Below are positions 1 to 12,200 of a stretch of 64,000 bases of DNA, piece after piece. Under the pieces are notes generated by a model. The model was given only the letters and a program-made list of their open reading frames with translations, was not told where the DNA came from and did not search any database. The translations under genes and the position numbers were made by a program. This DNA is from Allomyces arbusculus (taxonomy: Eukaryota > Blastocladiomycota > Blastocladiomycetes > Blastocladiales > Blastocladiaceae): positions 1 through 64,000 of the forward strand of contig JADHYV010000088.1 in the NCBI GenBank assembly GCA_027604705.1, written 5' to 3'. Within the stretch, counting starts at the first letter, position 1. Each line of letters opens with the position of its first letter.

Positions 1-735
1 TCGCAGGACGGCGTCCACATTGACGGCGTCAACATTTCCGGCATTGACTTGCACGAGCTGCGCGGCCGTCTCGCCATTGTACCTTCATTTCTCTTTACAT
101 TTCACTTTCTATGCCTCATTGCTAACCTTTTCCACCCACTCGATGGCCAGATTCCGCAATCGCTGTACCTGTTCCAGGGCTCGGTTCGATTCAATCTCGA
201 CCCGTTCGGGCAACACTCAGACGGAGCCTTGTGGCAGGCGCTTGAGGCCGTCGAACTCAAGGAAGTCGTCGAGCGGTACCCGGCCAAGCTTGACGACCGA
301 CCAGCGTTGAGCGCGGGCGAGGGTCAGTTGTTCCAGCTCGCACGCGTGCTGCTGCGCAAGAGCAAAGTGCTCATTCTCGACGAATGTGCGTTTCATTCTG
401 CCTTCTCGCGCTCATTCCTCACATAGTTTCTGACGTTCCTGTTCAATGCCCTCATTGTAGGCTCCTCGAATATCGACGTGGCCAAGGACCGCATCTTGCA
501 GCAGACAATCCGGCGCGAGTTTGCCGACTGCACGATCCTGACGATTGCGCACCGCATCGACACGATTCTCGACAATGACCGGGTTCTCGTCCTCGACCAA
601 GGTCAGGTAGCCGAGTTTGATACGCCGCACAGTTTGTTACGCGACCGAAACAGCATTTTCTACGGGCTCGCGGCCAAATCGCTTGGCGAGGAGAAACTCG
701 AATCGCTAGTGCGCGAGATGAGGATCAGTGAGTAG
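1..735 (+). CDS. ABC transporter, ABCC/MRP-like, C-terminal nucleotide-binding domain (5' partial)
   Basis: This is the 3' end of an ABC exporter gene that enters from the left edge. Exons 1-78, 151-385 and 461-735 join in frame across two GT-AG introns of 72 and 75 bp. The protein shows, in order, the stretch before the Q-loop ([11 protein letters not shown]), the Q-loop with [13 protein letters not shown], the signature [16 protein letters not shown], Walker B VLILDECSSNID and the H-loop TIAHRIDTI, then a short tail and a stop. [12 protein letters not shown] is characteristic of the second NBD of ABCC (MRP/YCF1-type) transporters, which export glutathione conjugates and other anions at vacuolar or plasma membranes. 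Walker A and all membrane spans lie outside the window. The usual Ala after DE in Walker B is Cys here. Family call firm, substrate unknown. Confidence 0.9.
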
Positions 736-1619
736 CCACATGCATTTGGCGCGTCTGAGATAAGAAACGATCTTGAAATAAGTAGGGCGATTGATTTAGG
801 GGCCGGCTACGACAAGATGGCAACAACAAAAACTTGGCCTGGTCCATTCGTCCTTGGTCTTCGGTCATTGTTACATGATTCTTGACTCCTGGTCGTTTTA
901 TTCTGGAGACGATCATGAGCAAGCAAGCGACCAGGGCCACTGGGTTCAGAGACCGAAACTCTCGAACATATCACCCCGACGTTCCAGCATATCTTCTACG
1001 GTGCTTTTGACACGGACTAGCCTTTGGCAGTGGTGCGTTGCGTCTTGATTGAGCATTCATTGTGCACTAAAGTCAGGGTTCCACAGCGTGCCACCATTTC
1101 GCGTCTTCTTCCACAGTCATCTGAATTTGGCGCCTTGTTCAATCGATCATCATGATCAGCGCCCCGGTTGGTGATGGAAAATTGGAGCAGAGTATATCAG
1201 ACTCTGCCCGCCCAACCTCACCACCTTGTGGCGTGCATTTGGTACGAATGCTAGCCACCATGTCCCTTGCTGTGTCTCCCAGCTCGCGCAGGTGCATCCT
1301 TGTCATTCAGTGATTTGTGGTCGATAAGGAGCTTGTCAATTTCGGGATGCGTTTTATTGGCGTCCATCATAGCCTCTGAGCGTCGCCGTGCGCTTGGGTG
1401 CTTTCAGGGGCCGTAATTACTATGTGGTATGGAGCGCTTGTACAGATCTGCGGCGGGAGGCTCGTCGCGTCTCCCGCCGTCGTTCAAGGCATGCCACAAC
1501 CTCGGCCCAAGTCTCATGGCACCGCAAGCCTGCGAACAACAAAAACACGACAGATCCGAGCATCACCGCACTCGACACGCTCAACGAAAACTGCTTCCAT
1601 TCCATGATGATACACGACG
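736..1619. other. intergenic, no gene seen
   Basis: This stretch lies tail to tail between the ABC transporter (+) and the SAC3-like gene (-). It is more AT-rich than the flanking coding DNA. Only short frames without recognisable protein character are present. It should hold both 3' ends; I saw no clear polyadenylation hexamer that I would assign. Confidence 0.5.
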
Positions 1620-4600
1620 CTACTCCCCCACCACTGGGTCTTCCCGCACTTTTCCCCGCACCACCTCCATACTCGAATACAACCACCCCAAGAACGCGGT
1701 CGCGCGCTCCTCCACTCCCTCCCCCACCTCAACCAACACTTTTCCGGGCACCAACACCTCCCTGACCTCGCGCGCCGCCGCGACCACCGGATGGGCTGTG
1801 ACAGTCACCTCCCACATCGCGCGCAACCACGGTAACAACGCATCGCCAAACGGCACGGTCAAGTTATACCCCGGCAGCGCCGCGACCGCCCTCGCCAACC
1901 CCTTACGCCCGGGCACGTCGCTTCCCTCAATCGCGCCGCGCGCCGCGGATTTCAGGTGCTGAATGCACAGCACGCGCGCGGCGGCGGGGGGCAAATTGTC
2001 CGCGTCAGTCGGGACCAAGTCCGGCACTCGCGCCGTGGTCCACTCCCGCGGCAGCCCCGAATGTTTCGCCGACTCGACCGGTTCGATGTGCGTGCCGAGC
2101 GCGGTCCATGCGGTCGCCACGAGCCCGACCAGATCGCGAAACGCCTGCACGACGTGGTTCGCGGCTGCCAACACGACCCAGGGCGAATACACTTCGCGTT
2201 GCACGGCCTGCAGACGCATCGTTGCGCGCGCAAGTTCCGTCCATGCCGGGTCGGTCACGGCCTTGACCATCGCCGCGACCAAGTCGGATGCACCGACACG
2301 GTAAATTGCGCCACGCTCGACCGCATTGCGCGCGTCCGAGTCGGAAAAGATGGTGGTGAGGTCCTTGGCCGAAAGGCGTGGCGCGCGGTCGAGTCGGGCG
2401 GTGCGCGCGGCGCGGGCCCAGTGCCGCAGCACCAGGCGCTGTATCCTGCGGCGGGTCCATGCGGCGACGGCCGGGTTCTCAGCGGTCGACGGCGCGGTAG
2501 CGGTGTGCCCATCAGAATTGGACCGTTTCGCGCGCTTACTCCAGTGACTGCGGTCCGGGATCGAGGTGCCGCGTTTGCGCGGCGTCAGTGGCGCGTCGCC
2601 CGGCACGGTCGTCGGCGGCGGGTGCGCGGCAGCGGCCGCGGCGGATTCGGCGAGAGCGCGTTCGCGCATAGCTGCGCGCGACATGGTCGGGAACACCTCG
2701 GGTGCCTCTTCCTCGTCGTCGGATGACAAGAGTTCCGAGTCGGAAATGTCGTCGAGCGTCGGCGCGGCGATCCGGATCGGCGGGAGGTCGGTTTGCGTCG
2801 ACGAGTCGGCGAGTTTTGCGGCGGCGGGTTCGGCCGCGGCTGCCAGCGGAGCGGGCGCAGGTGCAGGCGCAGGCGCGGTGGATGGCGGCGCAGTGGCGCC
2901 GAGCAGCGGGCCGCCGAAATCATTGGGCGCCGACGCGGGCTGCGGCGCGGCTGGCGCGGATGGAGTAACGGTCGGGAGCGCAAACGACAACGCCGATGGC
3001 AGCACTGGTGCGGGTGCCGGGAAGCCGCATGGGGTGAACCCGTTGGTCGCTGGGGATGCCGGGACGGCGAACGGCGACGCGGAGGTCCCCGGCGTCAGCA
3101 CAGTAGTCGCGGAACCTTGTGCGCTCGTCGTGGGCGCGGGCATCTGGAACCCGCTCGTGGCCGGCGGCGGAGCACTTGCGGTCGAATTCGCAAACAGGCT
3201 CCGCGGCGGCGACGTCGCGACAGGTGGTGGCGGCGGGATCGCGAACGCGAACCCGGCGGCCTGCGGCGCGGGCGCTGTTATCGGCAAGGCGAAAGGCGAC
3301 GCGGTCGGGGCCACCGTTGTTGCGGTCGGTGCCGGCGGAAGCGAGAACCCCGAGAATGCAGGTGCGGCGGGCGGCGGGACCGTGGAGGTGCTCGGCGGCG
3401 GCGCCGGCTGGCCAAACGGCGCGGGCACGGCGAACGGCGACACGGCTGCAGCGCCGGGCGCGGTTGGCGCAGGTGGTGCGGGTTGCTCAAAAAGGTTTGG
3501 AACGGCAAGCGGCGACGTTGTGGTCGGTGCGAAGGGTGCTGGCTCCGACGCTGCAGCAGATGCGCTCGGCGGCAGAACGAACGCAAATCCGGGGGCCGTC
3601 GCAGACGGGCCGGCCAGTGCACCTCCGGCGGGTGGAGCTGCCGCGGCAGATGCCGCAGCAGATGCCGCAGCGGCAGTCCCGATCCCGTGCCCCTGCGGCG
3701 GCGCAACCAAGACCTGCCGCGTGCGTTCCTCACCGGTGCGAATAAACTGCACGACATCGAACCCCTTGCCCAAATCGACGCGCGCATCCAAGAACGCCGG
3801 GTGTTTCTTGGTCGCGACCGGCTCCTTGATGTCAATCGCGATATCGAGCAGTGGCGCATACGCGCGCGACAATTCGATCGCCGCGTCACTTGCATCCTCG
3901 CACTCTTGGACCGGGATCGCAAACACGGCCAAGAACTCGCGGCACTCGTTCACGTCCTTGAACTGCAAGATGCGTGTGAGTGTGACCAAATCGATCCGCG
4001 TCTGCACGGCGCGCCCGCTCGGATGGAACCCGGAGAGCATCATGTCCTTGAGAGCGTCGCGCCGCAGGCGATCAAGGTGTAGGGTTACGACAAGGGCAAC
4101 ACCGAGCGGGACCAGGTCGTTCTTGAGCATCTTGATCATGCGCGCATAGTCGTAAGTCGAAATGGGCGTGCCGGGCCCGCGCTCAATCGGTGCGGCCATG
4201 TGGAGGCACAGCTGCTTTGTCGCACGCACGTACGGGTCGGTCGATTCGGCGTATTTGAGCAGTAACGCGTCGCGTTTCGCTCGGTCGGTGAAGTAGAGCA
4301 GCACCTGGTAGCACTGGAACTCGGCCTCATGCTCGGACGCGACGCCGAGCGAGTACATGTAGATCAGGTCCGATAGAACTGGTATGGATCAAGGGGGTTA
4401 CGGTCAGTGACTGGTAACATGCACGCGAGTCGAAGAAGTTCAGAGAAAGCACACGTACCACCACTGAGATCCTTGAGTTCCAAGGCGCGCACGAGACCCT
4501 CGGGTTCAAGAAACACAGCCAGCAGGTAGAACCGGATGATTTGCTCGTAAATGGTCGCGAGTTCGGGCAGGTGCAGGTGCTGTGTGGTGCGATCACGGCA

Positions 4601-5312
4601 AATGGCGCGGAACCGGTCGTAGACAAACTTGTAGGTCGCGTGGAACGAGTGCGTTTCAATGAGACTCAGCAGGTACTCGTGCGACAGCTAATCGACGGGC
4701 AAATTCATGGCGTCAGTCATGCCAATCGATGACGGGCCAGGGCAGTGATTGAACTCACCTTGAGTGCTTCGGGCGGTCGCAGATCGTCAGGGTGCTGCAC
4801 AGTCCCTGCCGACGACCGCGTAAACGACTTGACAAATAGGTTGTAATCGGGTTTCTTGTCGGGGCCCAGCTCCCATGGATCGCACGTGTTTTGAAGCACG
4901 CGCTCGAGGTACTCGAACCGCGAGCACTTGGCCATGCACCGGCCCTGCATATAGGCGTCGTTGAGCGATCGCTTGACCTCCGCCTCCTCGGCCTCGTATC
5001 GCGTCCGTGCAGCTTTGAGCTGAACGAACCACCAGGAAGCGTCAGCATGCCGTTGTGGATGGACTGAGAAAAGAATCATAGACGTACCGCCTCGTACTCG
5101 CGGTCCTCGCCGGGAATATGGAACCTCTGCATTGCGTTCATGGCCTGGCCGCGCGAGCTGGGCGGCGCAGCTGGCTGAGCCGGAGGCGGCGGTGGGCCGC
5201 GGGGCGGTACCGGAGCTGGAAATGATCGGTGTCGGAACAGCAGCGGGCAAGGCGGTCGAGAGCGGCGGTGACGTGCAACGTCACAGTCGAGCCGGGTGGA
5301 GAGCATGTCCAA
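1620..5312 (-). CDS. SAC3: SAC3/GANP-family mRNA export factor with FG-like repeats
   Basis: Four exons (5088-5312, 4759-5019, 4459-4687, 1620-4378) with introns of 68, 71 and 80 bp give 1157 aa. The Sac3/GANP domain starts near residue 100. It carries the family hallmark as GRCMAKCSRFEYLER, then CDPWELGPDKKPDYNLFVK, SFTRSSAG and DLRPPEALK, followed by the helical domain up to about residue 420. In yeast and animals this domain scaffolds TREX-2, which ties transcribed genes to the nuclear pore. After it, roughly residues 478-737 are Ala/Pro-rich with many F-A/G-x-P units (SPFAVPAPFGQPAPP type), resembling nucleoporin FG repeats. An acidic DDEEEAPE patch and a basic helical region follow. The start at 5312 is the first Met of the open frame; a Met near 5150 is possible. 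The middle is low complexity, so its exact sequence is the least certain part. Confidence 0.85.
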
Positions 5313-5611
5313 AGATCAATCATATGTTGTTGACGGCACGACACGACGGGTCGGGGGCAAGTCGGCGCAGAGCGAAGCGGAGGAGAAGGGACCGCGCGGT
5401 GGAAGCGTGCACAGAATATAGGGTCACACGGCCGACCACACGAGATTCGAGCCGCGATGGATCAGCTGTGTCCGTCGCTAGCAAAAAGAAAATGGACCAC
5501 GCGAGCCGCGAGCAACAATTCACGACGCCAAGAGCACCGATCGACCATGGCCGTCGCGAACCATGCCAGTAGCGACGCAACAACCCACCACGCCCGTAGC
5601 GAGAGCAGCCA

Positions 5612-6538
5612 TCAATCGACCATGCCTTTCACGAGCCACGAGCCACAAGCGACAGCAACCATCGTCGTCCTCGACACGGCACTTGACATTCCACTACACA
5701 CACCGCGCGGGCACACACACCCGACGTGCTTGCTGCAACCAGAAACCGGAGAGAAGAAGGGAATGACGTGATTCGCACCTTTACTTGCTGTTGCCATTCC
5801 CGCCGTCGCACGCAGCGTCCCTTGCCTCGACGGTGGCACTGCTGCTCCCGGCCTCGCCGAGACCGCCCTCGCAAACAACGGTCCCGCCGCTGCCGGCAGA
5901 GCATTGCGCGCGTTCGTCGTCCTCCCCGCCACCGCCGCCGTCGTCGGAGCCGCAGGTCCGTTCGTGTGCGATGTAGGTGGAGGTGGTGGCGCAGGCGCGG
6001 CCCGCACGAGCCGCGGTGCCTGCTGATCGGGCACTTTGGGCAACTCGCGGCGGGTTCGTTGGCGACGGCCGCCGCCGTGCTGGACGCCGGTTAGCGGGTT
6101 CGCGGCTGCGGCTGCGGCGGGGGGTAATGGAGCTGGAGCGGCCGCAGGTGCGTGTGCGTGCACGCGTGGATGACGTCCGCGACCACCGCCGGCGGCGCCA
6201 TTGGTGCGCGGTAAGGCATTCGTGCCGCGGCCGGCGCCTGTAGCGGCGGCTGTGGAAGTCGACTTGAGCGCGGCCGAGGTGAAGTCCATGGTTGGCACAG
6301 TCGGCGGGTCGGGTTGGGTCGATGGGACGGCCGGCGGGCCTCGCAAGCGGGTCCAACGGGTCGAGCTCGGCTTGGCGCAGCGAGTGCGGGTAGTCGCGTT
6401 GCAGTCGGATAGGGGGTGAGGGCGCGGTGCCGGTTCGCCATGCACGCAGCCGTGATGGCAATCAGCAGGATGCCCCTGGCCGCGACGCGCCAAACGACGT
6501 GGTGGAGGACGCGCACGTGCGGTGGAAAACCTGATCAA
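5612..6538 (-). CDS. possible Ala/Pro-rich hypothetical protein (doubtful)
   Basis: An open frame of 308 codons lies between SAC3 and the kinase gene, on their strand. An internal Met at about 6290 (MDFTSAALKS) is a more natural start than the first Met. The product would be rich in Ala, Pro, Arg and Thr with no recognisable domain, signal peptide or membrane segment. In such GC-rich DNA long frames arise by chance, and overlapping frames are also open here. I cannot tell a fast-evolving disordered protein from a promoter region of SAC3's neighbour. Transcript data would decide. Confidence 0.2.
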   Translation of the reverse strand: MIRFSTARARPPPRRLARRGQGHPADCHHGCVHGEPAPRPHPLSDCNATTRTRCAKPSSTRWTRLRGPPAVPSTQPDPPTVPTMDFTSAALKSTSTAAATGAGRGTNALPRTNGAAGGGRGRHPRVHAHAPAAAPAPLPPAAAAAANPLTGVQHGGGRRQRTRRELPKVPDQQAPRLVRAAPAPPPPPTSHTNGPAAPTTAAVAGRTTNARNALPAAAGPLFARAVSARPGAAVPPSRQGTLRATAGMATASKGANHVIPFFSPVSGCSKHVGCVCPRGVCSGMSSAVSRTTMVAVACGSWLVKGMVD

Positions 6539-6690
6539 ACCCTGGCCTCCTCAAATTACGCCTTGCTGCAAGACTTCAAGATCACTCACGTATCTGCCAG
6601 CTCAGTCATCCTCAACTATCCTGATGGCATCGGGAGCCAAAGTACGGCTGGAAACGGTTTAGATTCACGCACGCCCATCTTATCCACCCC

Positions 6691-7925
6691 TTAGAACTCT
6701 CGCTCCCACCCGCGGTCGGCTGCCGTGCGCAGCAGCGCGCTGAACCGATCGGCAAAGTCGCCGACGCCCTGATAGCTCGGAAAGTAGTTGACGTCAATCA
6801 CGTAGCGAGTGCCCGAGTGCTGGTCGACGATCACGTCGAAGCCAAAGAGAGTGAGTGACTACAGGGAGACGATAGGGGCACATGAGCGGGACGACGTGCT
6901 TCAGCTTGGGTCGCTTGAAGAGAACTGGGCGTACCAGCTGCTCTCCGATCTGGCGCGAGAGCACGCTGAGGTCGCACCGGATCGACTCGAGTTGTGCCGC
7001 GGCACGTCCACGCGCCGACTCACCGCTGTGGAGAAACGCGGCGTGGACTGGGTTCCTCTTGTCGACGGATACGGAAAACGACTTGGGGATCGTTTGCGAG
7101 TCGAACACGAGAAAATCTAGGTCCTCGTTGATCGGTCAGCCAGAAGTCTCACCATGTTGGCCAAAAATCAGCAATCGTGCCGTCGTGTACGCCCTCCATG
7201 TCGAGCGATGGCCGCAGCACGACGTGGCAGTGGTCGCCGAGCACGTAGCACTTGAAGAGCACACCATCGTGCGGTACGACCTGCTGCAGGACCACGACTT
7301 CGTTTTGTGCAAACGGGCCCGACTCCATTAAGCTTCTCCACCCGGCCGCGTTCTTGACGACGGCCATGACGTGCGCGGCCGCGGTCGACATGGCCTCGTC
7401 GCGCTTGACGAGCACGGGCCATATCGTTTCTGGGAGAGCTTGGCAGAGGGTCATGACGCGCGTGTCGGGCACCGGGCACACCAGTTGCAGCCCCGCGGTC
7501 AGAGCGCGGCGCGACAAGATGGGACCAAGCGCGGCCGGTAAAGGATCCATCCAGACCAGGTCCGGGTGCTCCGCGACCAGCGCCTCGACCTGTGCCCACG
7601 GCCGCGGGTTGCTGCGCGCCTCGAGATACGTTGATGTAAGTTTGTGCACGAGCACGTCGACGAGCGGCGTGGCCGGGCCGAGCGCATCGCCAATCTGGTC
7701 GGCGAGAGATGTCGGAGCGTCGAGGTCGAGTACGGCGAGGTCCATGACGTTGCTGACGCGCGTGGAGGTAACAAACGCGTCGATTTCAGCCTTGCCGCGC
7801 TTGTTGGGCGGGAACACGAGGGCGACGCGGAGGCGGCGCCCTGGGGCGGGTGCAGTAGGCGTTGGCGCACCCTTGTCGAGCGTGCTCGCGCCCGGGACCG
7901 GATCGCTTGGGGTTGGAGAGGCCAT
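6691..7925 (-). CDS. ITPK1: inositol-tetrakisphosphate 1-kinase (ITPK1 family)
   Basis: Three exons (7191-7925, 6935-7123, 6691-6858) joined by introns of 67 and 76 bp give a 363-aa protein, close to the usual family length. It has the ITPK N-terminal fold (LRVALVFPPNKRGKAEIDAF). The ATP-grasp core follows: an LVKRDEA segment, then VVVLQQVVPHDGVLFKCYV and LRPSLDMEG, FDSQTIPKS, and the C-terminal signature LTLFGFDVIVDQ and RYVIDVNYFPSYQGV with the metal-binding D-x-N. These enzymes phosphorylate inositol tris/tetrakisphosphates with ATP in the cytosol, on the way to IP6. The first intron uses donor GTACAC at 7190 and the acceptor at 7124. A better-looking GTGAGA at 7152 breaks the frame, so I rejected it. 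Family call is firm; isomer specificity is not visible. Confidence 0.9.
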
Positions 7926-9240
7926 AGTGTGTCGTGCAGGCGATCAAGCCGGCGTGGTCGCATCGGTTGACGGGCCAAATCGTGTGGACGTGCCGGTGCG
8001 GCAGGCTGCACACGGCGTGGTGCGTGCCTGAGTAGTGGTGGAATGAATCTGGTTTGGCCGCCGACAAGATCCCCCGCGAGGGCACGCGGTCACGTTATCG
8101 GGCGACGCTGGCTCCCCGCTCCACCCGCGTCGCACTGGCGGGCCGACCGGCGACAGGGCCGGCCTGGCCACCGCTGCCGTCACCGTGACGCGCGCTGACG
8201 ACACTCCCTTGGACCCAGGCGCCCGGATCGCGCGCGAGCGGTCTGCCGGGTCTGCGGGCGCGCTCGCGTCTCGATCTGGTGGCCGCGGCGGGCCACGTCT
8301 GCCATGATCGGGGAGCTGCTGCCCACTTTCCTTCTCACCGTCGTCGTTGTTGTGCCTGTCGTCGACAACCTCGAACTGCCGCACGCTACTGCACCACAAA
8401 CCAGGCCGCGCGACTGCCCGCATTCGACCATGGCTCGCCCACCGTCGCCGAGGCCGCCAGGGACGATCGCGGTCGCAAGTCGCGGAAGGAATCTGCCCTG
8501 CCAACCCAGGAATCTGCCGTCAACCCGAACGCCATCCATGAAGCCGCCGCCGCCACCACGCCAATCGTCGTCGCAGCGTCCAACGCACCACCAACCACCC
8601 CCGCGCGCGTTGCACTCGTCGCGCGCACGCCCCAGATCCATTGCAGCGAAGCTGGCAGGGCCGACAATGTGGGTGTGGCGTGGCGATCTTCCGCGCCGTG
8701 TCCGTTGCCTGGCTTGCTCGCCACCACCCACCACGACCACGACCACACCGCGCAATCCATTTACGGGCGGCCGGCCCAGCACGCTTCGCTGCGGACGGAC
8801 CGTGGAACGCGCGGACGCGCCCGTTTGCGATGGACGTGTGCGCCAGCGCGTGCGCCCGATGCAACGCTCACTCCCACCTGCCGTGCCCGCCGTGCCTGCC
8901 CTGCTTCCATCAGACCACCACCGAACCAAACTCTATGCCGGCCACGCCCGCGCGCTCGGCTCGACGTTGTCGGCACGGATGGCCAAACGCGCGCGCAGCG
9001 GCAGCAACATAAATGAGGAGTAGTGCCCTAGACTTGGCGCGCGTTGAGGGGGCTGACGCGGCCGCCGGCCAACCAAGTCGTGCAGCAACGACGATCTTCT
9101 CCAGCCCGGCATGCCAAGCGCCTCTCCCGCGCTTCGAGTCTCCCCTCTCTCTCGTGCTTCGTGTCGTCGCGCTCCGTCTGCAATCCCAACGCCATCGACC
9201 ACCAACCAGTACGACCCCGCGCACGATCCTTGTACCCGCC
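7926..9240. other. divergent intergenic/promoter region
   Basis: This is the shared upstream DNA of the ITPK1-like gene (-) and the Pro/Ser-rich gene (+). Several mutually overlapping frames up to 249 codons are open on both strands. They read as Arg/Pro/Ala-rich noise typical of GC-rich DNA without stops, and none shows a domain. No tRNA or repeat was seen. Confidence 0.5.
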
Positions 9241-12200
9241 ATGAGCCGGCCCTCCCCGCCGCCGCCGTCGCCGCCGCCGCCGCAGCGCACTCCGCCGCGC
9301 GGGCAGCTCGCCCCACCGACCGGATCGACCACCAATATCTCTTCCTCGAGCCCCGACCTGCCGCCCGTGCGCAACGCGTCGTGGCGCCGCGCGCGCGACG
9401 CCATCATGATGCCGTGGTCCACAGACCGCCGCGATGCGGGCACAGCAGCAACGCGCACTCCGCCCGCGCAGGAGTCCTCGGTCAACGCAAGCTTTTGGGC
9501 TCCGCGCAGTCCTGCCGCGATCACGGCCGCGCCACCTTCCAGCTCCTCGCCGTGGCCCCAGCTCGGCGCTTGGCACGGTCCGACCATGCGTGGCACGCAT
9601 GATGCTGTGCCAGCGCAAGGGGCTCCACGAGCAAGGGGGGTCCAGGAGCCGCCGACGCGGCCGATCGGTGCGAGTGCTGGCACGTCGGCGCCACCAACCT
9701 CCTCGTCTGCAAGTGTGCGCCCGCCGCCGTCCCCGCGCGCAATGCCTGCTGGGCCGACTCCACTGTCGCCGCGTCCCGCCCCGACGTACGCCTGCGCACC
9801 GCCACCATCGCCTCGCGCGGCTGTCTTCGGTGCTCCACCGCCATTGCCGCGTGCTCCCGCATTCGGCACGGCACCCCCACCATCACCGCGCGCGCTCACG
9901 TTCGGCCCTGCACCCCCACCATCGCCGCGATTCCCCCCGCCCCCGCCGCAGACAGAGCCCGTGTACGCTGCTTCACCCCTCTCCCCACGACCGCCACCCT
10001 CCCCCGGTGCCGACGCCCCGCCGCCACCACGCACCACGTCGACGCGCGCCGAATGGCGGCCCTACCGCCCACCGCGCGTCGCGGCCGACCGCGGCGTCCT
10101 GCCCCCTGCCACGCCGCAACTCGCAGTCGTCCACGCGCCCGCGAGTCCCGCACAGGTCGTCGAGTACGCATCGGTTGATTTGGACCGGCATGTGTCGCAC
10201 GCGGCGCTGCTTGCGAGGGCGGTGGAGCATGTGGTCTTGGATCCGCGTGTGGAGGAGGCGAAGCACGAGGCTGTGCGCACGGAGACGGTCGTCATGCACG
10301 AGGACCACCCCCACCACGAGGACCACGACGTGAACGAGGTGGAGTACACGACGGTCGACTCGCACCGCGACGTATTGCACGAAGCGAATGAGGTGGAGTT
10401 TGCGACACTTGACCATGCCACGGCCGCGCATCGGCTTGCCGAGTCGGTGGTCTTGGATCCTACGTCGGAGCGGTCGTCAGTGTGGTCGGTGTCCGAGGAA
10501 TCGGAGACGATGTCGTCGCATCGCGCGGCGAGCGCGTCAGTGCTTTCGTCGACGCGCGGGTCCGACGCCCTGGGGTCGATTGGAGCGCCTCCGCCGGTGC
10601 CATCGACACCGCCAATTCTGCACGTGGGGGCGCACGCAGCGGGCAGTGTGCACGGGTCGAACGTGCGCGCGGCGAGCTCGCACGTCCCGAGCTCTCACGG
10701 TTCGAGTTCGCACGCGGCACCGAGCTCGCACGGCTCGGTCGGGCGGCATCGCGATTTCGATGCCCCGAGTTCGCATGCCTCCAGCTCCCACGCTCCAAGC
10801 TCACACGCCGGGTCGGTTGGGCGGCACCACGACGTGGATGCGCCAGGCTCGCACGCGCCGAGCTCGCACGCGCCGAGCTCGCACGCGCCGAGCTCGCACG
10901 GGTCGGCCCATCGTGACGTGGAGCCCTACCGCGAGTCGGACCTGCGGCACGAAATTGACCACCAGCACCACCGTGACTCGAACCGCGAATCTGGCACAAC
11001 CACCGCCACGGCCCCTCGCTCATCCGGTGCGTCGCTCGCGTCCAAGAATGTGCGGTGGCGTCTCTCCGTCCACGAGGGCAACATGAACGACCCCGTTCCA
11101 CTATCGGGTACGGGCACGACAAGGTCTACATCGTCGACGGGCTCGAATCCGCACGGCCGCCGGCCGTCGGTCATGCACCCGTGGAAATTGCCCAATGACG
11201 TTCTTCTCGCGCCCACGCCGAACACAGACGCGCCGTGGTCGCCGTCGCCAATGCACTCACCCCGCCCACCGTCGTCTGACACCGCGCGCCCGATGGCGTT
11301 CCGGTCGGAAGCCGGGTCCCTGCCGCGCACTTTGTCGACCGCGACCACGCCCATGGCGCCACCCTTTTCCCCGGCCCCCACATCCACGACGCACCGGTCC
11401 GGCATTTCTTCCTCCACCTCGTCGCCCGGAACCGGTATCTCCACCGGCGCGCCGTGCCTCGTTTACATTCCCGCGGCGCACCCGGCGTCGTCAACGGCGC
11501 GCACGTGCGAGACGCTCGCAACGGCCACCTCGTCCACGGCTGTGGCCGCGGCCGCGCAGTCGTTACGCTGGAAGAGGCGCTACGCAGTCGCCGTTGCCGT
11601 CCCGCACGGCGGATCCGTGTTGTACCTTTCCAAGGACCCGAGCGGCGCTGCACTCGACGTGATTCTCGCGGGGAGGGGGGTCCCGGACGCATGTGTGCGT
11701 GTCCTTGGGCACGCAGCGGTGCGGATTGTCCCCGTCCCCGCTCCACCAGGCGAAGCCTCCACCACCACGACACGTCTCCGCGGCGGCACCGGCGGCGCGG
11801 GCGGCGCCGGCGAGACGGGCTCTGCGCTCGCACTGGTCCTCTCGACTCCCGCGGGCGTCGTTGTCGAAAAAGCGCAAACTGCGCCTGGTGGCAAACTCGC
11901 GCGGCTGTTCCGAGCCGCGCTCCCACGCACCCCGTCCCCCATTTCCACCGCGTCCGACTCCGACATGGACGACTGGGGCCCGACGCAAGTCACGATTCTC
12001 CGCGACACGAACACTCCTGTCGTCACGTCCCTCGCGGCCATGTCGGCGCGCTCCCCCGCGCTCGCATGGACGTCGGCGGTCCACGCGTGGCCGTTTGTCG
12101 TGCGGTTCGCGAACGCGCGCGACGCGCACGTGTTTGCCGGCGTGCTCAGCGGCGACGCGGCGCGGTCGGTCGGGGAATCGGTCGAGTTTGATTGGGACCG

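Noticed and set aside
2566-4149. Long plus-strand open frame (527 codons) opposite SAC3
   Set aside because: It is Ala/Gly-rich and lies antisense to the FG-like region of SAC3, whose strand has conserved domain motifs and introns. A GC-rich shadow.
5612-6538. Treating the Ala/Pro-rich frame upstream of SAC3 as a firm gene
   Set aside because: No domain, low complexity and overlapping open frames; kept only as a doubtful entry.
8180-9023. Frames of about 240 codons on both strands in the ITPK1-like/scaffold promoter
   Set aside because: They overlap each other antisense, have biased composition and no motif.
10660-10915. CRISPR-like regular repeats
   Set aside because: They are in-frame codon repeats (Ser-Ser-His) without unique spacers, in a eukaryotic coding sequence.
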